This document shows positions 32,173-41,162 of a DNA stretch of 49,952 nucleotides, one piece after another. Numbering within the stretch: position 1 is the first letter of the stretch; every line of letters starts with the position of its first letter. A model generated the notes under the pieces. The model saw only the letters and a list, made by a program, of their open reading frames with translations. It did not search any database and was not told the origin of the DNA. The stretch comes from Akkermansiaceae bacterium (GTDB lineage: Bacteria > Verrucomicrobiota > Verrucomicrobiia > Verrucomicrobiales > Akkermansiaceae): assembly GCA_903888515.1 (NCBI GenBank), contig CAISTY010000109.1, forward strand, positions 1 through 49,952, given 5' to 3'. The translations under genes and the position numbers were made by a program.

Positions 32173-32874
32173 ATGAAACTCGTCAAACTCCTCGCCAACC
32201 TCGGCTACGGATCGCGCAAGGAAGCCCAACGCATGATCCGCGCCGGTGCGGTAACCGATGACAGCGGACGCGTGCTGGCCGGGGACGACGCACCGCCGCA
32301 CGAATGCATCCGGGTGCGCGGCGAGCCACTCGATCCGCCGTCACCGTTGGTGTTGGTCCTCAACAAACCGGACGGCTACACGTGCAGCCGCGAGGACCCC
32401 GGCGACACGATCTACGACCTGCTGCCGCAGCGCTTCGCCTGCCGTAATCCCGGCCTCAATCCGATCGGCCGGCTCGACAAGGACACCACCGGCCTGCTCC
32501 TGCTCACCGATGACGGGAAACTGCTCCACCGCATAATCCATCCGAAATCCGGCTGCCTGAAAGTCTATCATGCCACACTCGCCAGACCGTTAGACGGCAA
32601 CGAGGCCGCGCTTTTCGCCTCCGGCACCCTGATGCTCCAAGGTGAGACCAAGCCGCTGCTGCCGGCACCGCTGGAAGTGCTCGGGCCGGACGAGGCGCTC
32701 GTCACCTTGCACGAGGGCCGCTACCATCAGGTCCGCCGCATGTTCGCCGCCGCCGGCAACCACGTGCTCACCCTGCATCGCATCTCCATCGGCGGACTGC
32801 GCCTGCCCGATGACCTGGCTGAAGGCGATTGGCGCCCACTCACCGCCGCAGAACTCGCCGCCGTCTTCCAATGA
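32173..32874 (+). CDS. RsuA-family 16S rRNA pseudouridine synthase
   Basis: An N-terminal S4 domain (MKLVKLLANLGYGSRKEAQR, residues 1-20 onward) is followed by the catalytic GRLDKDTTGLLLLTDDG with the invariant Asp, and GRYHQVRRMFAAAGNHV. The 233-aa length fits RsuA/RluE-type enzymes, which modify 16S U516 or 23S positions. The exact site cannot be told. The true start at 32173 replaces a much longer upstream frame that only shadows rsmC. Confidence 0.92.
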   Translation: MKLVKLLANLGYGSRKEAQRMIRAGAVTDDSGRVLAGDDAPPHECIRVRGEPLDPPSPLVLVLNKPDGYTCSREDPGDTIYDLLPQRFACRNPGLNPIGRLDKDTTGLLLLTDDGKLLHRIIHPKSGCLKVYHATLARPLDGNEAALFASGTLMLQGETKPLLPAPLEVLGPDEALVTLHEGRYHQVRRMFAAAGNHVLTLHRISIGGLRLPDDLAEGDWRPLTAAELAAVFQ

Positions 32875-32883
32875 AGGTTGTTT

Positions 32884-33663
32884 CTAACGGTGGAACGCCG
32901 CCGCGAGCGACGCCAGGTCGGCTGGGGCGGCGCGGTCGGCAGTGAGGATGGCCGCTTTCTGCATGGAAATGATCTCCGCGATGCCCTTGCGCGAAAGTTC
33001 GAGCATGGCGGTCATTTCGGCGGCGGAAAACACCGCTTCCTCGCCACTGCCCTGCACTTCCACATAGTCGAGCGTCTCGGTCATGACCACGTTGAAATCC
33101 ACCGTCGCGTCCTTGTCTTCAGGATAGTTGAGGTCGAGCACCGGCGTGCCCTGATAGATCCCGGCCGACACCGCAGCCACGAGTTTTTTGATAGGAAAAT
33201 CCTTCAGTTTTCCCTCCGCAAACAATTTGTTGAAAGCAATGGCCATCGCCACGCACCCGCCGGTGACGGATGCGGTGCGCGTGCCGCCGTCGGCTTGCAG
33301 GACATCGCAATCGATCCACACCGTGCGCTGGCCGATTTTTTTCAAGTCCACCACCGCCCGCAGCGCGCGGCCAATCAGGCGTTGGATCTCGGACGAGCGG
33401 CCATCGATTTTGCCGCGGGAAATGTCACGCGGTTTGCGCTCGAGCGTCGAGTACGGGAGCATCGAGTATTCGGCCGTGAGCCAGCCGCCCTCGACCCGCT
33501 GGGCGCGCATCCAGCGCGGCACGTCCTCCTCGATGGTCGCGGAACAAATGATCCGCGTGTCGCCGAAGGCCACGAGCACCGAGCCGGTGGCGTGCGGTGC
33601 GACATTCGGGATGAAGGAAATCGGGCGGAGTTGGTCGTGCTGGCGGCCGTCGGGACGTGTCAT
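32884..33663 (-). CDS. rph: Ribonuclease PH
   Basis: This phosphate-dependent 3'-5' exoribonuclease trims tRNA precursors. RPDGRQHDQLRPI is the family opening; RGKIDGRSSEIQRLIGRALR, DCDVLQADGGTRTASVTGG and DLNYPEDKDATVDFNVVMT are diagnostic. The ATG at 33663 gives 259 aa; 38 further upstream codons are atypical. It converges with rsuA, with only 9 nt between the stops. Confidence 0.97.
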   Translation of the reverse strand: MTRPDGRQHDQLRPISFIPNVAPHATGSVLVAFGDTRIICSATIEEDVPRWMRAQRVEGGWLTAEYSMLPYSTLERKPRDISRGKIDGRSSEIQRLIGRALRAVVDLKKIGQRTVWIDCDVLQADGGTRTASVTGGCVAMAIAFNKLFAEGKLKDFPIKKLVAAVSAGIYQGTPVLDLNYPEDKDATVDFNVVMTETLDYVEVQGSGEEAVFSAAEMTAMLELSRKGIAEIISMQKAAILTADRAAPADLASLAAAFHR

Positions 33664-33905
33664 GAGCGCAGTGAAATCCAGCACGGTGCTTCCCGCAAGC
33701 CTAGAAAGTCCTGCAAGCCAGCAGAGCCTCTGAAAGCTCCGGAGAAGGCATGGCACATCAAAACATGGTCCTTGCACGCAAAGACAATGATTATCAAATT
33801 GTCTTCATGAACAGCGACAATCTTAAATACGTGCTGAGTGCCTTTGTGGACCGGCCCTTGCCTGAATGTTATTTTGACCAATGGTTGATGCGGCCGCATC
33901 AATCA

Positions 33906-35204
33906 TTAGAAAGACGCGTGATCGGGCAGGGGGGCCGGAGGGATGCTGGAGGTTTCGCGGTACTCGACGGTGCGGATCAGGCGGAGGTAGGAGAAGGTGC
34001 CTATCAGATAGAGAGCGGCCGTGGCCATGAACACCTGCCAGTAAGGGAGGTGGTGTGCGCGGAGGATTTCGAAGGTGCGGGCGGCGAGCCACCATGCACC
34101 GTTCCAGATGGCGCCATTGCAGGCACTCACGAGTTCGCGGTTGCGCTCGCCGACGTAGGTCATGGTGAGTTCGCTGGTGGATGGGCCGGCCATGCTCATG
34201 AGCGGTTGGCGCAGGATGAAACAGCCAATGGCGATGGGCAACGCCCAGACGGCAGTCTTGCAGAGTTCGGTAAGACCCATGACGGCTAACAGGACTACGG
34301 CGACCAATTGCACGCCAATGATGGCACCGCGCCAACCGAACCGGCGCTTCACTTCCGGCACGATCAAGCCGGCAAAGAGCACCAGCACGTTGCTGATCGA
34401 TCCATAACCCGAGTAAACAGCGGAACTTAACTGATGGACATGGCTGAAAAACAAGTTGAGGAATTGGATGCTGAGGCCGGCACCGGTGGAGATGCAGAGC
34501 GTGGGCAGCAGGGCGCGCGCGAGCACGGGCCAATCCTCGCGCTGGATGTGCAGCCAGTGGCCGGTGGGTTTGCCTTTCGGAACGGGGTTGGGCAGCCGGG
34601 CATAGAGGAAGGGAGCGCCGCAGCCGGCAATGGTCAGCACTAACAGCGTGGCGTATTCATCGAAGACCCAGTGGTGGCCGGCGATGTCGAGGTGGCCGAT
34701 GCTTTGGAGAACGGTGGAAAGCACGCCACCGCAGATGGCGGCGGCCGCCCAGGTGGCAAACAACAAGCTCAGCGCCTCGCTCGATTTTTCGGGCGGAGCC
34801 AAACGCAACACCATCGGCAGACTGGCGACATTGAGGAGCAAGCCGCCGAAACCCATCGCTAGGAAACACCCCGCGGCCGCCGGCATCATGCCTGAACGCA
34901 CGGTTTCCAGAGAGGCCAGAGCCGTTAGAGGAAACAACACGGCACCGATGAGCATGGGCGTGCGCAGCGGGCGTCCGCGCAGCCACAGACCCGCAGGCAG
35001 TGCCAGAAACAAGGCGGCGACGAAGCGCTGTGACGTGAGCGCGGCAATCGCGGGATCTCCCATGCCCTTGTCCTTGAGAAACAAATTGAGCAGAAGGAAT
35101 TGCGCCGTGTTGATCAGATTGATGAGAAACTGGCCCGCCGCGAAGAGCAGCACGCTCTTCGGCAACATCCGGTAACTCTCCAACCATGCGGGTAATCGCG
35201 GCAT
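33906..35204 (-). CDS. Major facilitator superfamily transporter
   Basis: About 12 hydrophobic segments over ~432 residues form the usual two six-helix halves with a central hydrophilic loop (PNPVPKGKPTGHWLHIQRED). A motif A-like stretch appears as RGRPLRTP after helix 2. No substrate signature was found. Start choice between ATGs at 35204 and 35168 is open; the frame upstream to 35435 lacks membrane features. It is isolated between a short AT-richer spacer and NTase module 4. Confidence 0.8.
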   Translation of the reverse strand: MPRLPAWLESYRMLPKSVLLFAAGQFLINLINTAQFLLLNLFLKDKGMGDPAIAALTSQRFVAALFLALPAGLWLRGRPLRTPMLIGAVLFPLTALASLETVRSGMMPAAAGCFLAMGFGGLLLNVASLPMVLRLAPPEKSSEALSLLFATWAAAAICGGVLSTVLQSIGHLDIAGHHWVFDEYATLLVLTIAGCGAPFLYARLPNPVPKGKPTGHWLHIQREDWPVLARALLPTLCISTGAGLSIQFLNLFFSHVHQLSSAVYSGYGSISNVLVLFAGLIVPEVKRRFGWRGAIIGVQLVAVVLLAVMGLTELCKTAVWALPIAIGCFILRQPLMSMAGPSTSELTMTYVGERNRELVSACNGAIWNGAWWLAARTFEILRAHHLPYWQVFMATAALYLIGTFSYLRLIRTVEYRETSSIPPAPLPDHASF

Positions 35205-35306
35205 CCGCCCGCATGTTGCAAAGCTCACGGCACACAATGCAATGCGGGAAATTTTTTGATGATTGCAATTTACGTGCGCTGATGCGACCACCACATCCCG
35301 GAGTGC

Positions 35307-35334
35307 TTGACATGGGGGGGTGTTGCCGTAGGTT
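35307..35334 (+). promoter_or_regulatory. Weak promoter candidate before NTase module 4
   Basis: TTGACA (35307-35312), a 16-nt spacer and TAGGTT (35329-35334) lie just upstream of the ATG at 35348. The -10 is poor and the transcript would be nearly leaderless, so this is tentative. Confidence 0.3.
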
Positions 35335-35347
35335 GGTTTAGCCCATA

Positions 35348-36298
35348 ATGGCCAATCCCATCCAGTTCTATCGTGATTTCCAAGCCATGATGCGGGAGCA
35401 TTGCATACGTCATGTGCTAACCTCCGGCATGGCATGTGTGGAGTACGGCATCCAGCACAACACCAAGGATACCGATTGGATCATTCACCCGGATGACCTG
35501 GGGAAACTCGTCGCCATGCTCTGCGAGAGTGAACGCGGCCTGACCGGAAACAATTGGAGAGTCAGCTATCGACCGCTGTTCGGGGCATCGTTATCGCAGG
35601 AGTATCATCAAGGTGGATGGACTTCCCACCTGGTGATTCGCGACGCGCCGCTGGCACCAGAGCACCATCTGGATTTTTTCGGGAAAGCTCCGCGGCTCAA
35701 GGACGATGAGTGGCTGGCACAGAGCGGCGGCATTGCCAGCAAAAGCGTGGTGGCGCAAATGAAGAAAACGGATCGCGCGAAGGATTGGCCGATTGTCAAT
35801 GGCTTGGCCGTGCAAGCGTGCCTTGAGGGAGACATGGACGGCTTGCTCCATCTGCGGGAGATTGCATTGCTGCGTTCATTCTGGATTGAACTGGATCATT
35901 CCACCCGGCAGCGGCTCGGTGCGATACGTCCCATCCTGCTAAATCTATCAGACTGCGACGACACCCGGCTCGAGCGCTTGTTGTGGATCGAGCGGAGCAT
36001 TTGGGAGCAGGTGAATCGCGAACGCTATTCGGTCTATCAACATGAATGGAAGGAGTTCTACCGACGCTGGCAGAAGGATCAAGTCGGCCAATGGCCGAGT
36101 TCCGAACCCTTCGTTCAGCAGCACCGGAGGATCGTGGAGGCGGTCATTGAATTTCAGTTGCCTGCACGGCCACTCGACCCGCCCATACGGAAGCAGGCGA
36201 TTTTCAAGCAAGGGATCCAGCGTGCCGCCGCGTTGCTGGCGGCAACGCCCGAGGAACTTGCGGCCGTTGTTTTTCCCATCGAAGTGATTTTGCCATGA
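35348..36298 (+). CDS. Unknown protein with NTase-like N-terminus, module 4
   Basis: The first 50 residues carry TSGMACVEYGIQHNTKDTDW, a Gly-then-DTD pattern (GM 27-28, DTD 41-43) spaced as in the other three NTase modules here. The remaining ~260 residues are helical, acidic/aromatic-rich and unfamiliar. The 316-aa length implies an extra domain after the NTase fold. Its stop overlaps the next small gene (ATGA), giving a two-gene unit. It may be a toxin-like NTase, but remote homology is the only basis. Confidence 0.5.
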   Translation: MANPIQFYRDFQAMMREHCIRHVLTSGMACVEYGIQHNTKDTDWIIHPDDLGKLVAMLCESERGLTGNNWRVSYRPLFGASLSQEYHQGGWTSHLVIRDAPLAPEHHLDFFGKAPRLKDDEWLAQSGGIASKSVVAQMKKTDRAKDWPIVNGLAVQACLEGDMDGLLHLREIALLRSFWIELDHSTRQRLGAIRPILLNLSDCDDTRLERLLWIERSIWEQVNRERYSVYQHEWKEFYRRWQKDQVGQWPSSEPFVQQHRRIVEAVIEFQLPARPLDPPIRKQAIFKQGIQRAAALLAATPEELAAVVFPIEVILP

Positions 36299-36498
36299 AG
36301 CCCCCGATTCCCCAACATCTGCCGGAAATTTATTATGAGATCATCGCCCGTGACCTTGGCGAGGACAAGGCTCGCTGGGCGCGCCTGCCTTATGAGGAAC
36401 GGATGAAGGAGTTGGAGTGGTATCATGCCAACTTCAACACGCCCGACGATCTGGCACTCTGTCCGGCCGAACTCGATGGCGGTGTGGACCGGCCATGA
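36295..36498 (+). CDS. Small partner protein of module 4
   Basis: This 67-aa protein is rich in Tyr/Trp/Glu (PEIYYEIIARDLGEDKARWA) with no motif known to me. Translational coupling to the module 4 protein argues that it is real. No transmembrane segment is seen. It converges with the coiled-coil gene, 25 nt away. Confidence 0.5.
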   Translation: MKPPIPQHLPEIYYEIIARDLGEDKARWARLPYEERMKELEWYHANFNTPDDLALCPAELDGGVDRP

Positions 36499-36522
36499 AA
36501 TGCCGGTTGGAGATATCCGTGC

Positions 36523-36963
36523 CTATCTCGCCCCGGCGTCCTTGAGTTTGGCGATGGCTTCATCGAGGCGTTTGCGGGTGGCTGCCAATTCCTTGTCGAG
36601 CGCGCGGAGGCGTTCATCGCGGGCCTTGAGAGCGGTTTCCCATGCGGTGACCTGGGTGCGGGCGGCGGCGAGATCGGTTTGCAGTCGGGTAGCCAACTGG
36701 TCTTTTTCCACCAGGGTGCGTGCGGATGTTTCTGCGGCCTGCTGGGTGGTTTCGATGGCTTCTTTGAGCACGACAACGTCGTGTTCCAGAGTGGCGCGGC
36801 GCTGGGATTCCCTGGTGGATAGATCGTTGGCTGCGGCGAGTTCGGTGCGTATCCCTGCGAGCATTCCATCGAGCGTGCGTTCCTTGCGCCACTGTGCAAC
36901 GACCAGGCCGGTGAGCGCGAGGCAACCGATGGCATTGACAATGGGCAGGGTGCGGGGAGTCAT
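36523..36963 (-). CDS. Small membrane-anchored coiled-coil protein
   Basis: One N-terminal membrane segment (LPIVNAIGCLALTGLVVAQW) is followed by ~115 residues of heptad-rich coiled coil (KERTLDGMLAGIRTELAAAN..., ALDKELAATRKRLDEAIAKL). Its ATG directly follows the exbD stop. It probably assembles in the periplasm with the TonB-ExbB-ExbD complex, but no homologous role is recognised. Confidence 0.7.
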   Translation of the reverse strand: MTPRTLPIVNAIGCLALTGLVVAQWRKERTLDGMLAGIRTELAAANDLSTRESQRRATLEHDVVVLKEAIETTQQAAETSARTLVEKDQLATRLQTDLAAARTQVTAWETALKARDERLRALDKELAATRKRLDEAIAKLKDAGAR

Positions 36964-37380
36964 TCAGTCCTTGGTCTCGAAGCTGACTTTTTCAACGCCC
37001 GCCTCACGCACAGCATTGAGCACGCCGAGGACTTGTTTGTGGCGTGCTTCGGCATCGGCGGCGATCAACACGCGGGATTCTCCGGGCACCGCGGCCGCCT
37101 TGAGACGACCGGTGATTTCTGATAAGGAAACGATTTTTCCTTCCCATGTGGTGACCCCGTTGGCATCGATGGCGATGGAGAAGGGCGGGGTCTTGCTGTC
37201 GGCGATGCCGGTGGAGGCGGCGGGCAGGTTGATCGGCACCCGTTTCAACTGGGTCATGCTCAGACTTACTAACATAAAAGCGGCGAGCAGGAAAAACATG
37301 ATGTCGATGAGAGGGATCACCTCGATGCGGGCTTCATCGCCCTCGTCGCCGCTGGAAAGACTGTGGAGATGGACAGGCAT
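36964..37380 (-). CDS. exbD: ExbD/TolR family biopolymer transport protein
   Basis: This proton-motive-force partner of ExbB has a single membrane helix, IEVIPLIDIMFFLLAAFMLV, containing the essential Asp, then a periplasmic domain ending near VSFETKD. The 138-aa length is normal. The ATG at 37380 is chosen because upstream codons are repeat sequence. Order on the minus strand is tonB-exbB-exbD-coiled coil. Confidence 0.92.
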   Translation of the reverse strand: MPVHLHSLSSGDEGDEARIEVIPLIDIMFFLLAAFMLVSLSMTQLKRVPINLPAASTGIADSKTPPFSIAIDANGVTTWEGKIVSLSEITGRLKAAAVPGESRVLIAADAEARHKQVLGVLNAVREAGVEKVSFETKD

Positions 37381-37385
37381 GATGG

Positions 37386-37550
37386 GAAGACTCAAGACTT
37401 CAAGACGCAAGACTCAAGACAAGAGCTGGCATGGAGGGGGAGTCATGGGTTAGGGAGAGAGATTCGGCGAGAGAGTGAAGTGCGGATTCTTAGTCTTGTG
37501 TCTTGGGTCTTGAAGCGAAGCGTTCTTGCGTCTTCGAGGCGAAGGCTTCG
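37386..37550. repeat. CAAGACT / GTCTTGG short tandem repeats around exbB-exbD junction
   Basis: Two blocks: ACTCAAGACTTCAAGACGCAAG (37392-37428) and CTTGTGTCTTGGGTCTTGAAG (37496-37520), plus GAAGCGAAGCG/CGAGGCGAAGG words. The second block encodes the exbB C-terminus (SKTQERFASRPKTQD). The first fills the spacer to exbD. Confidence 0.85.
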
Positions 37551-38176
37551 AGGTCGTGGCCGTGTTCCTTGGCGGACCTGGCAAGCAACTCGGTGTGGTT
37601 GATCCAGCGTTCAAACGAGGCCCGCAGGACGGCCACGCGTTTGCGGAAGAAGTTATAGGGCAGCAGGCACAGGATGGCGATGGCGATGCCGCAGGCGGTG
37701 GCGATGAGGGCCTCGGCGATGCCCCCGGAAACCCGGGCGGGGGCCAGTTGTTCATCGCCGACAAACGAGAACGATCCCATGATACCGACGACGGTGCCGA
37801 ATAATCCTAACAGCGGGGCGAGCGTGATGAGGGTACTGATCACCCACATGCGAGCTTCGGATTTTTCGATCAGATGGGTGGCATCGAGCTGCATTGCGGC
37901 GAGCATCGAGGTATGGGCATGGGTCATGCCTTCCGCGAGATTCTTGAGATAGGGGTCCGGGGTGTTTTGGGTGAGATTCCAAGCGGTGGTGAAATCGCCG
38001 GTACCGATCGCGATGCGTGCTTGTTCCTGTTGGGTCGGACGGAGGGTCGTTTTGAGAAACAGCCACCAGACCACGCGGTCGAGCAGGCAGCATAGAGCCA
38101 GGAAAAAGGTAGCGAGGATGGGCCACATGACCCAACCGCCCTGGAGGAAGGTGGTGACGACGATATTGGAGAGCAC
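37490..38176 (-). CDS. exbB: ExbB/TolQ/MotA family proton channel protein
   Basis: Three membrane helices are present: WVMWPILATFFLALCCLLDR, an ISTLITLAPLLGLFGTVVGI helix with the family Gly-rich turn, and EALIATACGIAIAILCLLPY. It powers TonB with ExbD. I use the GTG at 38176 (228 aa); the longer frame adds codons inside the tonB spacer. The last ~15 residues are repeat-encoded. Confidence 0.9.
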   Translation of the reverse strand: MLSNIVVTTFLQGGWVMWPILATFFLALCCLLDRVVWWLFLKTTLRPTQQEQARIAIGTGDFTTAWNLTQNTPDPYLKNLAEGMTHAHTSMLAAMQLDATHLIEKSEARMWVISTLITLAPLLGLFGTVVGIMGSFSFVGDEQLAPARVSGGIAEALIATACGIAIAILCLLPYNFFRKRVAVLRASFERWINHTELLARSAKEHGHDLEAFASKTQERFASRPKTQD

Positions 38177-38187
38177 GGTGCGGGATT

Positions 38188-38928
38188 CTAACGGAGTTGG
38201 AAGGTTATGGGACGTTGCAGTTTCATGACCGGGCCCGGCGGGAACTTCCAACGGCGGACGGTTCTAACAGCCTCCTGGTTGAGCAGCGGCCAGGGCGACG
38301 GGGATTTTGCGTAGGCGGCGACGACCCGGCCAGAGGTATCCACGATGAATTCGACGACCAAGGTGCCGGATTGTCCTTGGCGTCGGGCTTCGGCGGGATA
38401 GTCGGGTGAGGGCATGCTGCCTGCGGCGAGGCGTGAAGCGTTGGAAGGGTTCGTGCCGTTTCCGGTGTTAGGCGCGGCGGAGGATCCTGCACCGGAAGAG
38501 GCGGATTTCCGCACCGACGTTCGCAGGGCAGGCCTTGCGGAATCGGCACGGGTGGTTTGCCGGGGAGTTGTTGCCGTTTGCGCGATGGGGTTGGAGACGG
38601 GGGCAGGCAGGGCCTCCGGGACTTCCGGCAAGGGATCCCGCTCGGTGAGATCGGGAATTTCCGGCGGTACCGGCAAGATTTCATTGAGGGCGGGTGCGGG
38701 GGGCGAGGATGACGGATCGTCGATCACAGGGGAGGATACCCCGCCGAGCGTGAAATCCTCGGGAATCCATTGGGTTTCAAGCAATGGGGCGCGGGACACT
38801 GGCGGAATGGTCCGGTTGGGCACGATGACGGCCACCGTGCCAAAACCGGCGACACTCAACCAAGTGGCGAGTGTGCCGATGTGGAGGGAATGGAGCAGGG
38901 AGGTCATCAACGGGGGACGAGAATACAT
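38188..38928 (-). CDS. tonB: TonB-like energy transducer
   Basis: An N-terminal anchor helix (TWLSVAGFGTVAVIVPN) is followed by a Pro-rich periplasmic spacer (PPAPALNEILPVPPEIPDL) and a Thr/Ser-rich linker. A C-terminal TonB box-binding domain follows (SPDYPAEARRQGQSGTLVVE, ending QEAVRTVRRWKFPPG). It couples inner-membrane energy to outer-membrane receptors. It heads the exbB-exbD operon; the start ATG at 38928 or 38907 is open. No TonB-dependent receptor lies in the window. Confidence 0.9.
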   Translation of the reverse strand: MYSRPPLMTSLLHSLHIGTLATWLSVAGFGTVAVIVPNRTIPPVSRAPLLETQWIPEDFTLGGVSSPVIDDPSSSPPAPALNEILPVPPEIPDLTERDPLPEVPEALPAPVSNPIAQTATTPRQTTRADSARPALRTSVRKSASSGAGSSAAPNTGNGTNPSNASRLAAGSMPSPDYPAEARRQGQSGTLVVEFIVDTSGRVVAAYAKSPSPWPLLNQEAVRTVRRWKFPPGPVMKLQRPITFQLR

Positions 38929-39109
38929 GACTTTGCAGGAATGACAATAGCGTGGGAGTCATCGTGAATGTTACCAGACCACCATCATTTCATCTGTTTT
39001 GAGAGCACTGGTTTGGGTTTGGTATTTGGTGTCCGGGGTGTGGAAGTAATGTGAAATGCGGTGTGAAATGTGGGCTTGGCGGCAGGCGATCGATGGTTAT
39101 ATTGGGCGT

Positions 39110-39613
39110 ATGAAGGAACACTTAAGAATTGATTTGGCGGAGCTGCCCGAGGACGGCAAGTGGGTTTCGGGCGAGTTGCCGAAGGAAATTTTTGATTTGC
39201 CCGAGGGGGACGCGCAGGCGGTGGGGCCCTTGGCATACGAGCTTTGGGTGCAGCGCTATGGATCCGAGTTGCTGCTGACGGGTTCGTTGTCCGCGCCCTT
39301 TGAATTCACTTGTGTGCGGACGCTGCATCCGTTCATTCAGACGATTTGGTTGGAGGCGGCGGCGCTGGCGATAGAGATTGGTTCCGCAGGGGAAATCGAC
39401 GCCACGGAAGCCTTGCGGGAGGAGGTATTGCTGAATTTTCCGGTGGACCCGCGGTGTGAGGATGGGGATGTGCCGCAGAAGTGTGAAATCGATCCCAGAT
39501 ATTTAGCAGTGGACAAAACAGCGGAAGATGGGCTAACCAGTGCGCCCCGCGCCGAGGGGGACGACCGTTGGTCCACTCTCGACACGTTCAAGAACCTCAA
39601 GGATTCACCCTAA
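39110..39613 (+). CDS. DUF177 (YceD-like) protein
   Basis: A 167-aa DUF177 member, from a family that nearly always precedes rpmF and is tied to 23S rRNA/ribosome assembly. RIDLAELPEDGKWVSGELPK opens it. TGSLSAPFEFTCVRTLHPF carries the family C-x-R region, and PRYLAVDK...RWSTLDTFKNLK closes it. The ATG at 39110 was preferred to an 18-codon extension. It is 14 nt before rpmF. Confidence 0.88.
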   Translation: MKEHLRIDLAELPEDGKWVSGELPKEIFDLPEGDAQAVGPLAYELWVQRYGSELLLTGSLSAPFEFTCVRTLHPFIQTIWLEAAALAIEIGSAGEIDATEALREEVLLNFPVDPRCEDGDVPQKCEIDPRYLAVDKTAEDGLTSAPRAEGDDRWSTLDTFKNLKDSP

Positions 39614-39627
39614 ACCAAAACAAGAAC

Positions 39628-39810
39628 ATGGCCGTTCCCAAGCGCCGCCAATCCAAAAGCCGTCAGAAAATGCGTCGTGGTGCGAACCGTTGGCGTGCAC
39701 CGATTTTCAAGAATTGCCCGGAGTGCGGCAGCAAAATACCCTCGCACATCGCCTGCCCGTCCTGTGGCTATTATCGCGACCGACAGGTATTTGATGTTGA
39801 AGCACACTAA
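39628..39810 (+). CDS. rpmF: 50S ribosomal protein L32
   Basis: The 60-aa sequence MAVPKRRQSKSRQKMRRGAN has the L32 N-terminus. A zinc ribbon follows with Cys30-x2-Cys33 and Cys43-x2-Cys46 (CPECG...CPSCG). It is a zinc-binding form. The order DUF177-rpmF-plsX-fabH is the conserved ribosome/fatty-acid cluster. Confidence 0.98.
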   Translation: MAVPKRRQSKSRQKMRRGANRWRAPIFKNCPECGSKIPSHIACPSCGYYRDRQVFDVEAH

Positions 39811-39918
39811 AGCCACGTGGGTGATAGCTGACGGATCGTCCCCCGGGTTTTTCTCGGGCGATGGTTCTGCACAGCCATTTTTTCTCCGTTACCCGCGCCA
39901 TTGTATTTTTCAATCCGC

Positions 39919-40947
39919 ATGAAAGTCGCCTTTGACGCCATGGGTGGGGACTACGCCCCTGCCGTGAATATCGCCGGAGCCATCGGAGCCCTGCGTTATT
40001 ATCCGCGTCTCAAGCATCTTTATTTGGTGGGTGATCAAGCGATTTTAAAGGCGGAGTGTCTGAAGCAGGGGTTGGATCTGGGCAACGCCCGGGTCAGCAT
40101 CGTGCCTGCCTCCGAGGTGATCGGCATGGCCGAGCCAGGTGCCAAAACCGTGCGTCGCAAGAAACATGCTTCTATCAGTGTTGCGATGAAACTGGTAAAG
40201 GACGGCCACGCCGACGCGGTCGTGTCGGCCGGCAACACGGGTGGCACCGTGGCTGCGGCCACTTTGATCCTGCGGACGCTGCCAGGCGTGGACCGGGCCG
40301 GCATTGCGACCGCCATTCCGAACGAACACGGGTTGTGTCACATTTTGGACGCCGGTGCGAATCCCGAGGCCAAGCCCGAACACCTTGTCACATACGCGGT
40401 GATGGGCACGGCATTCTCGCGCAATGTCCTGGGAGTGAAGAACCCGAAAGTCGGCCTGATGTCTAACGGTGAGGAAGACGGGAAAGGCACGGCCTTCACC
40501 AAGGAAACCTTCAAGTTGCTCAAACAAACGCCGGGCATCCATTTCGTCGGCAATGTGGAAGGTGGCGACCTGTTTGAAAACCAACTCGATGTGGTTCTGT
40601 GTGATGGATTTGTGGGCAATATCCTGCTCAAGGCCGTGGAGGCCACGGCCAAGGTTGTTTCCAAATGGTTGAAGGCCGAAATCAAAGGCAACCCCCTGCG
40701 TTTCTGCGGGGCCGTGCTCGCTCAAGGGGCGTTCAAGGCGCTCAAGAAAAAAAGCAGTTATGAGAATTACGGTGGCAGTCCGCTGCTCGGGGTGAATGGC
40801 GTGGTCATCATCGCCCATGGATCCTCGACCGCACTGGCCATGCGCAACGCGATCCGGGTCGGGATGGAAACCGTCGGAAACCGCGTGAATTGGCACATTG
40901 AGGAAACGCTGGCGGAGATAGCCAAGGTATCCGAGCTCCACGAGTGA
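39919..40947 (+). CDS. plsX: Phosphate acyltransferase PlsX
   Basis: It makes acyl-phosphate from acyl-ACP for phospholipid synthesis. The start MKVAFDAMGGDYAP at 39919 is the family opening. ASVVIGMAEPGAKTVRRKK-like ASEVIGMAEPGAKTVRRKKH, SAGNTGGTVAAATLIL and GDLFENQLDVVLCDGFVGNI are diagnostic. The 342-aa length is normal. It follows rpmF by 108 nt and precedes fabH. Confidence 0.96.
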   Translation: MKVAFDAMGGDYAPAVNIAGAIGALRYYPRLKHLYLVGDQAILKAECLKQGLDLGNARVSIVPASEVIGMAEPGAKTVRRKKHASISVAMKLVKDGHADAVVSAGNTGGTVAAATLILRTLPGVDRAGIATAIPNEHGLCHILDAGANPEAKPEHLVTYAVMGTAFSRNVLGVKNPKVGLMSNGEEDGKGTAFTKETFKLLKQTPGIHFVGNVEGGDLFENQLDVVLCDGFVGNILLKAVEATAKVVSKWLKAEIKGNPLRFCGAVLAQGAFKALKKKSSYENYGGSPLLGVNGVVIIAHGSSTALAMRNAIRVGMETVGNRVNWHIEETLAEIAKVSELHE

Positions 40948-41034
40948 GCGCCGGCTGCCGCAAGGGGAGGCGGACTACTCCCGATCCGCCGTTGCCGATG
41001 TTGAGCTCATGCGTCGAGTGAATCCGCAGTCGAT

Positions 41035-41073
41035 GGCCCCCTCATGGTTCAGGGCGATTCGGAGATCGCCCCT
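41035..41073. repeat. REP-like hairpin AGGGCGATTCGGAGATCGCC
   Basis: AGGGCGAT pairs with ATCGCCC around TCGGAG, with GGCCCCCTCATGGTTC on its left. It lies in the plsX-fabH spacer. It resembles a palindromic repeat class distinct from the GGTAGCGCG REPs. Confidence 0.55.
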
Positions 41074-41162
41074 CTATTTGACTTTGGGTTCTGCCACCGT
41101 TGTTGGATCTTAGTGAACTTCGCGCTTGTGACGATCCATTCCAGGTTTCAATCTCGCGCCGC

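Noticed and set aside
35205..35435. 77-residue N-terminal extension of the MFS gene
   Set aside because: It lacks any membrane or targeting character and overlaps the NTase module start.
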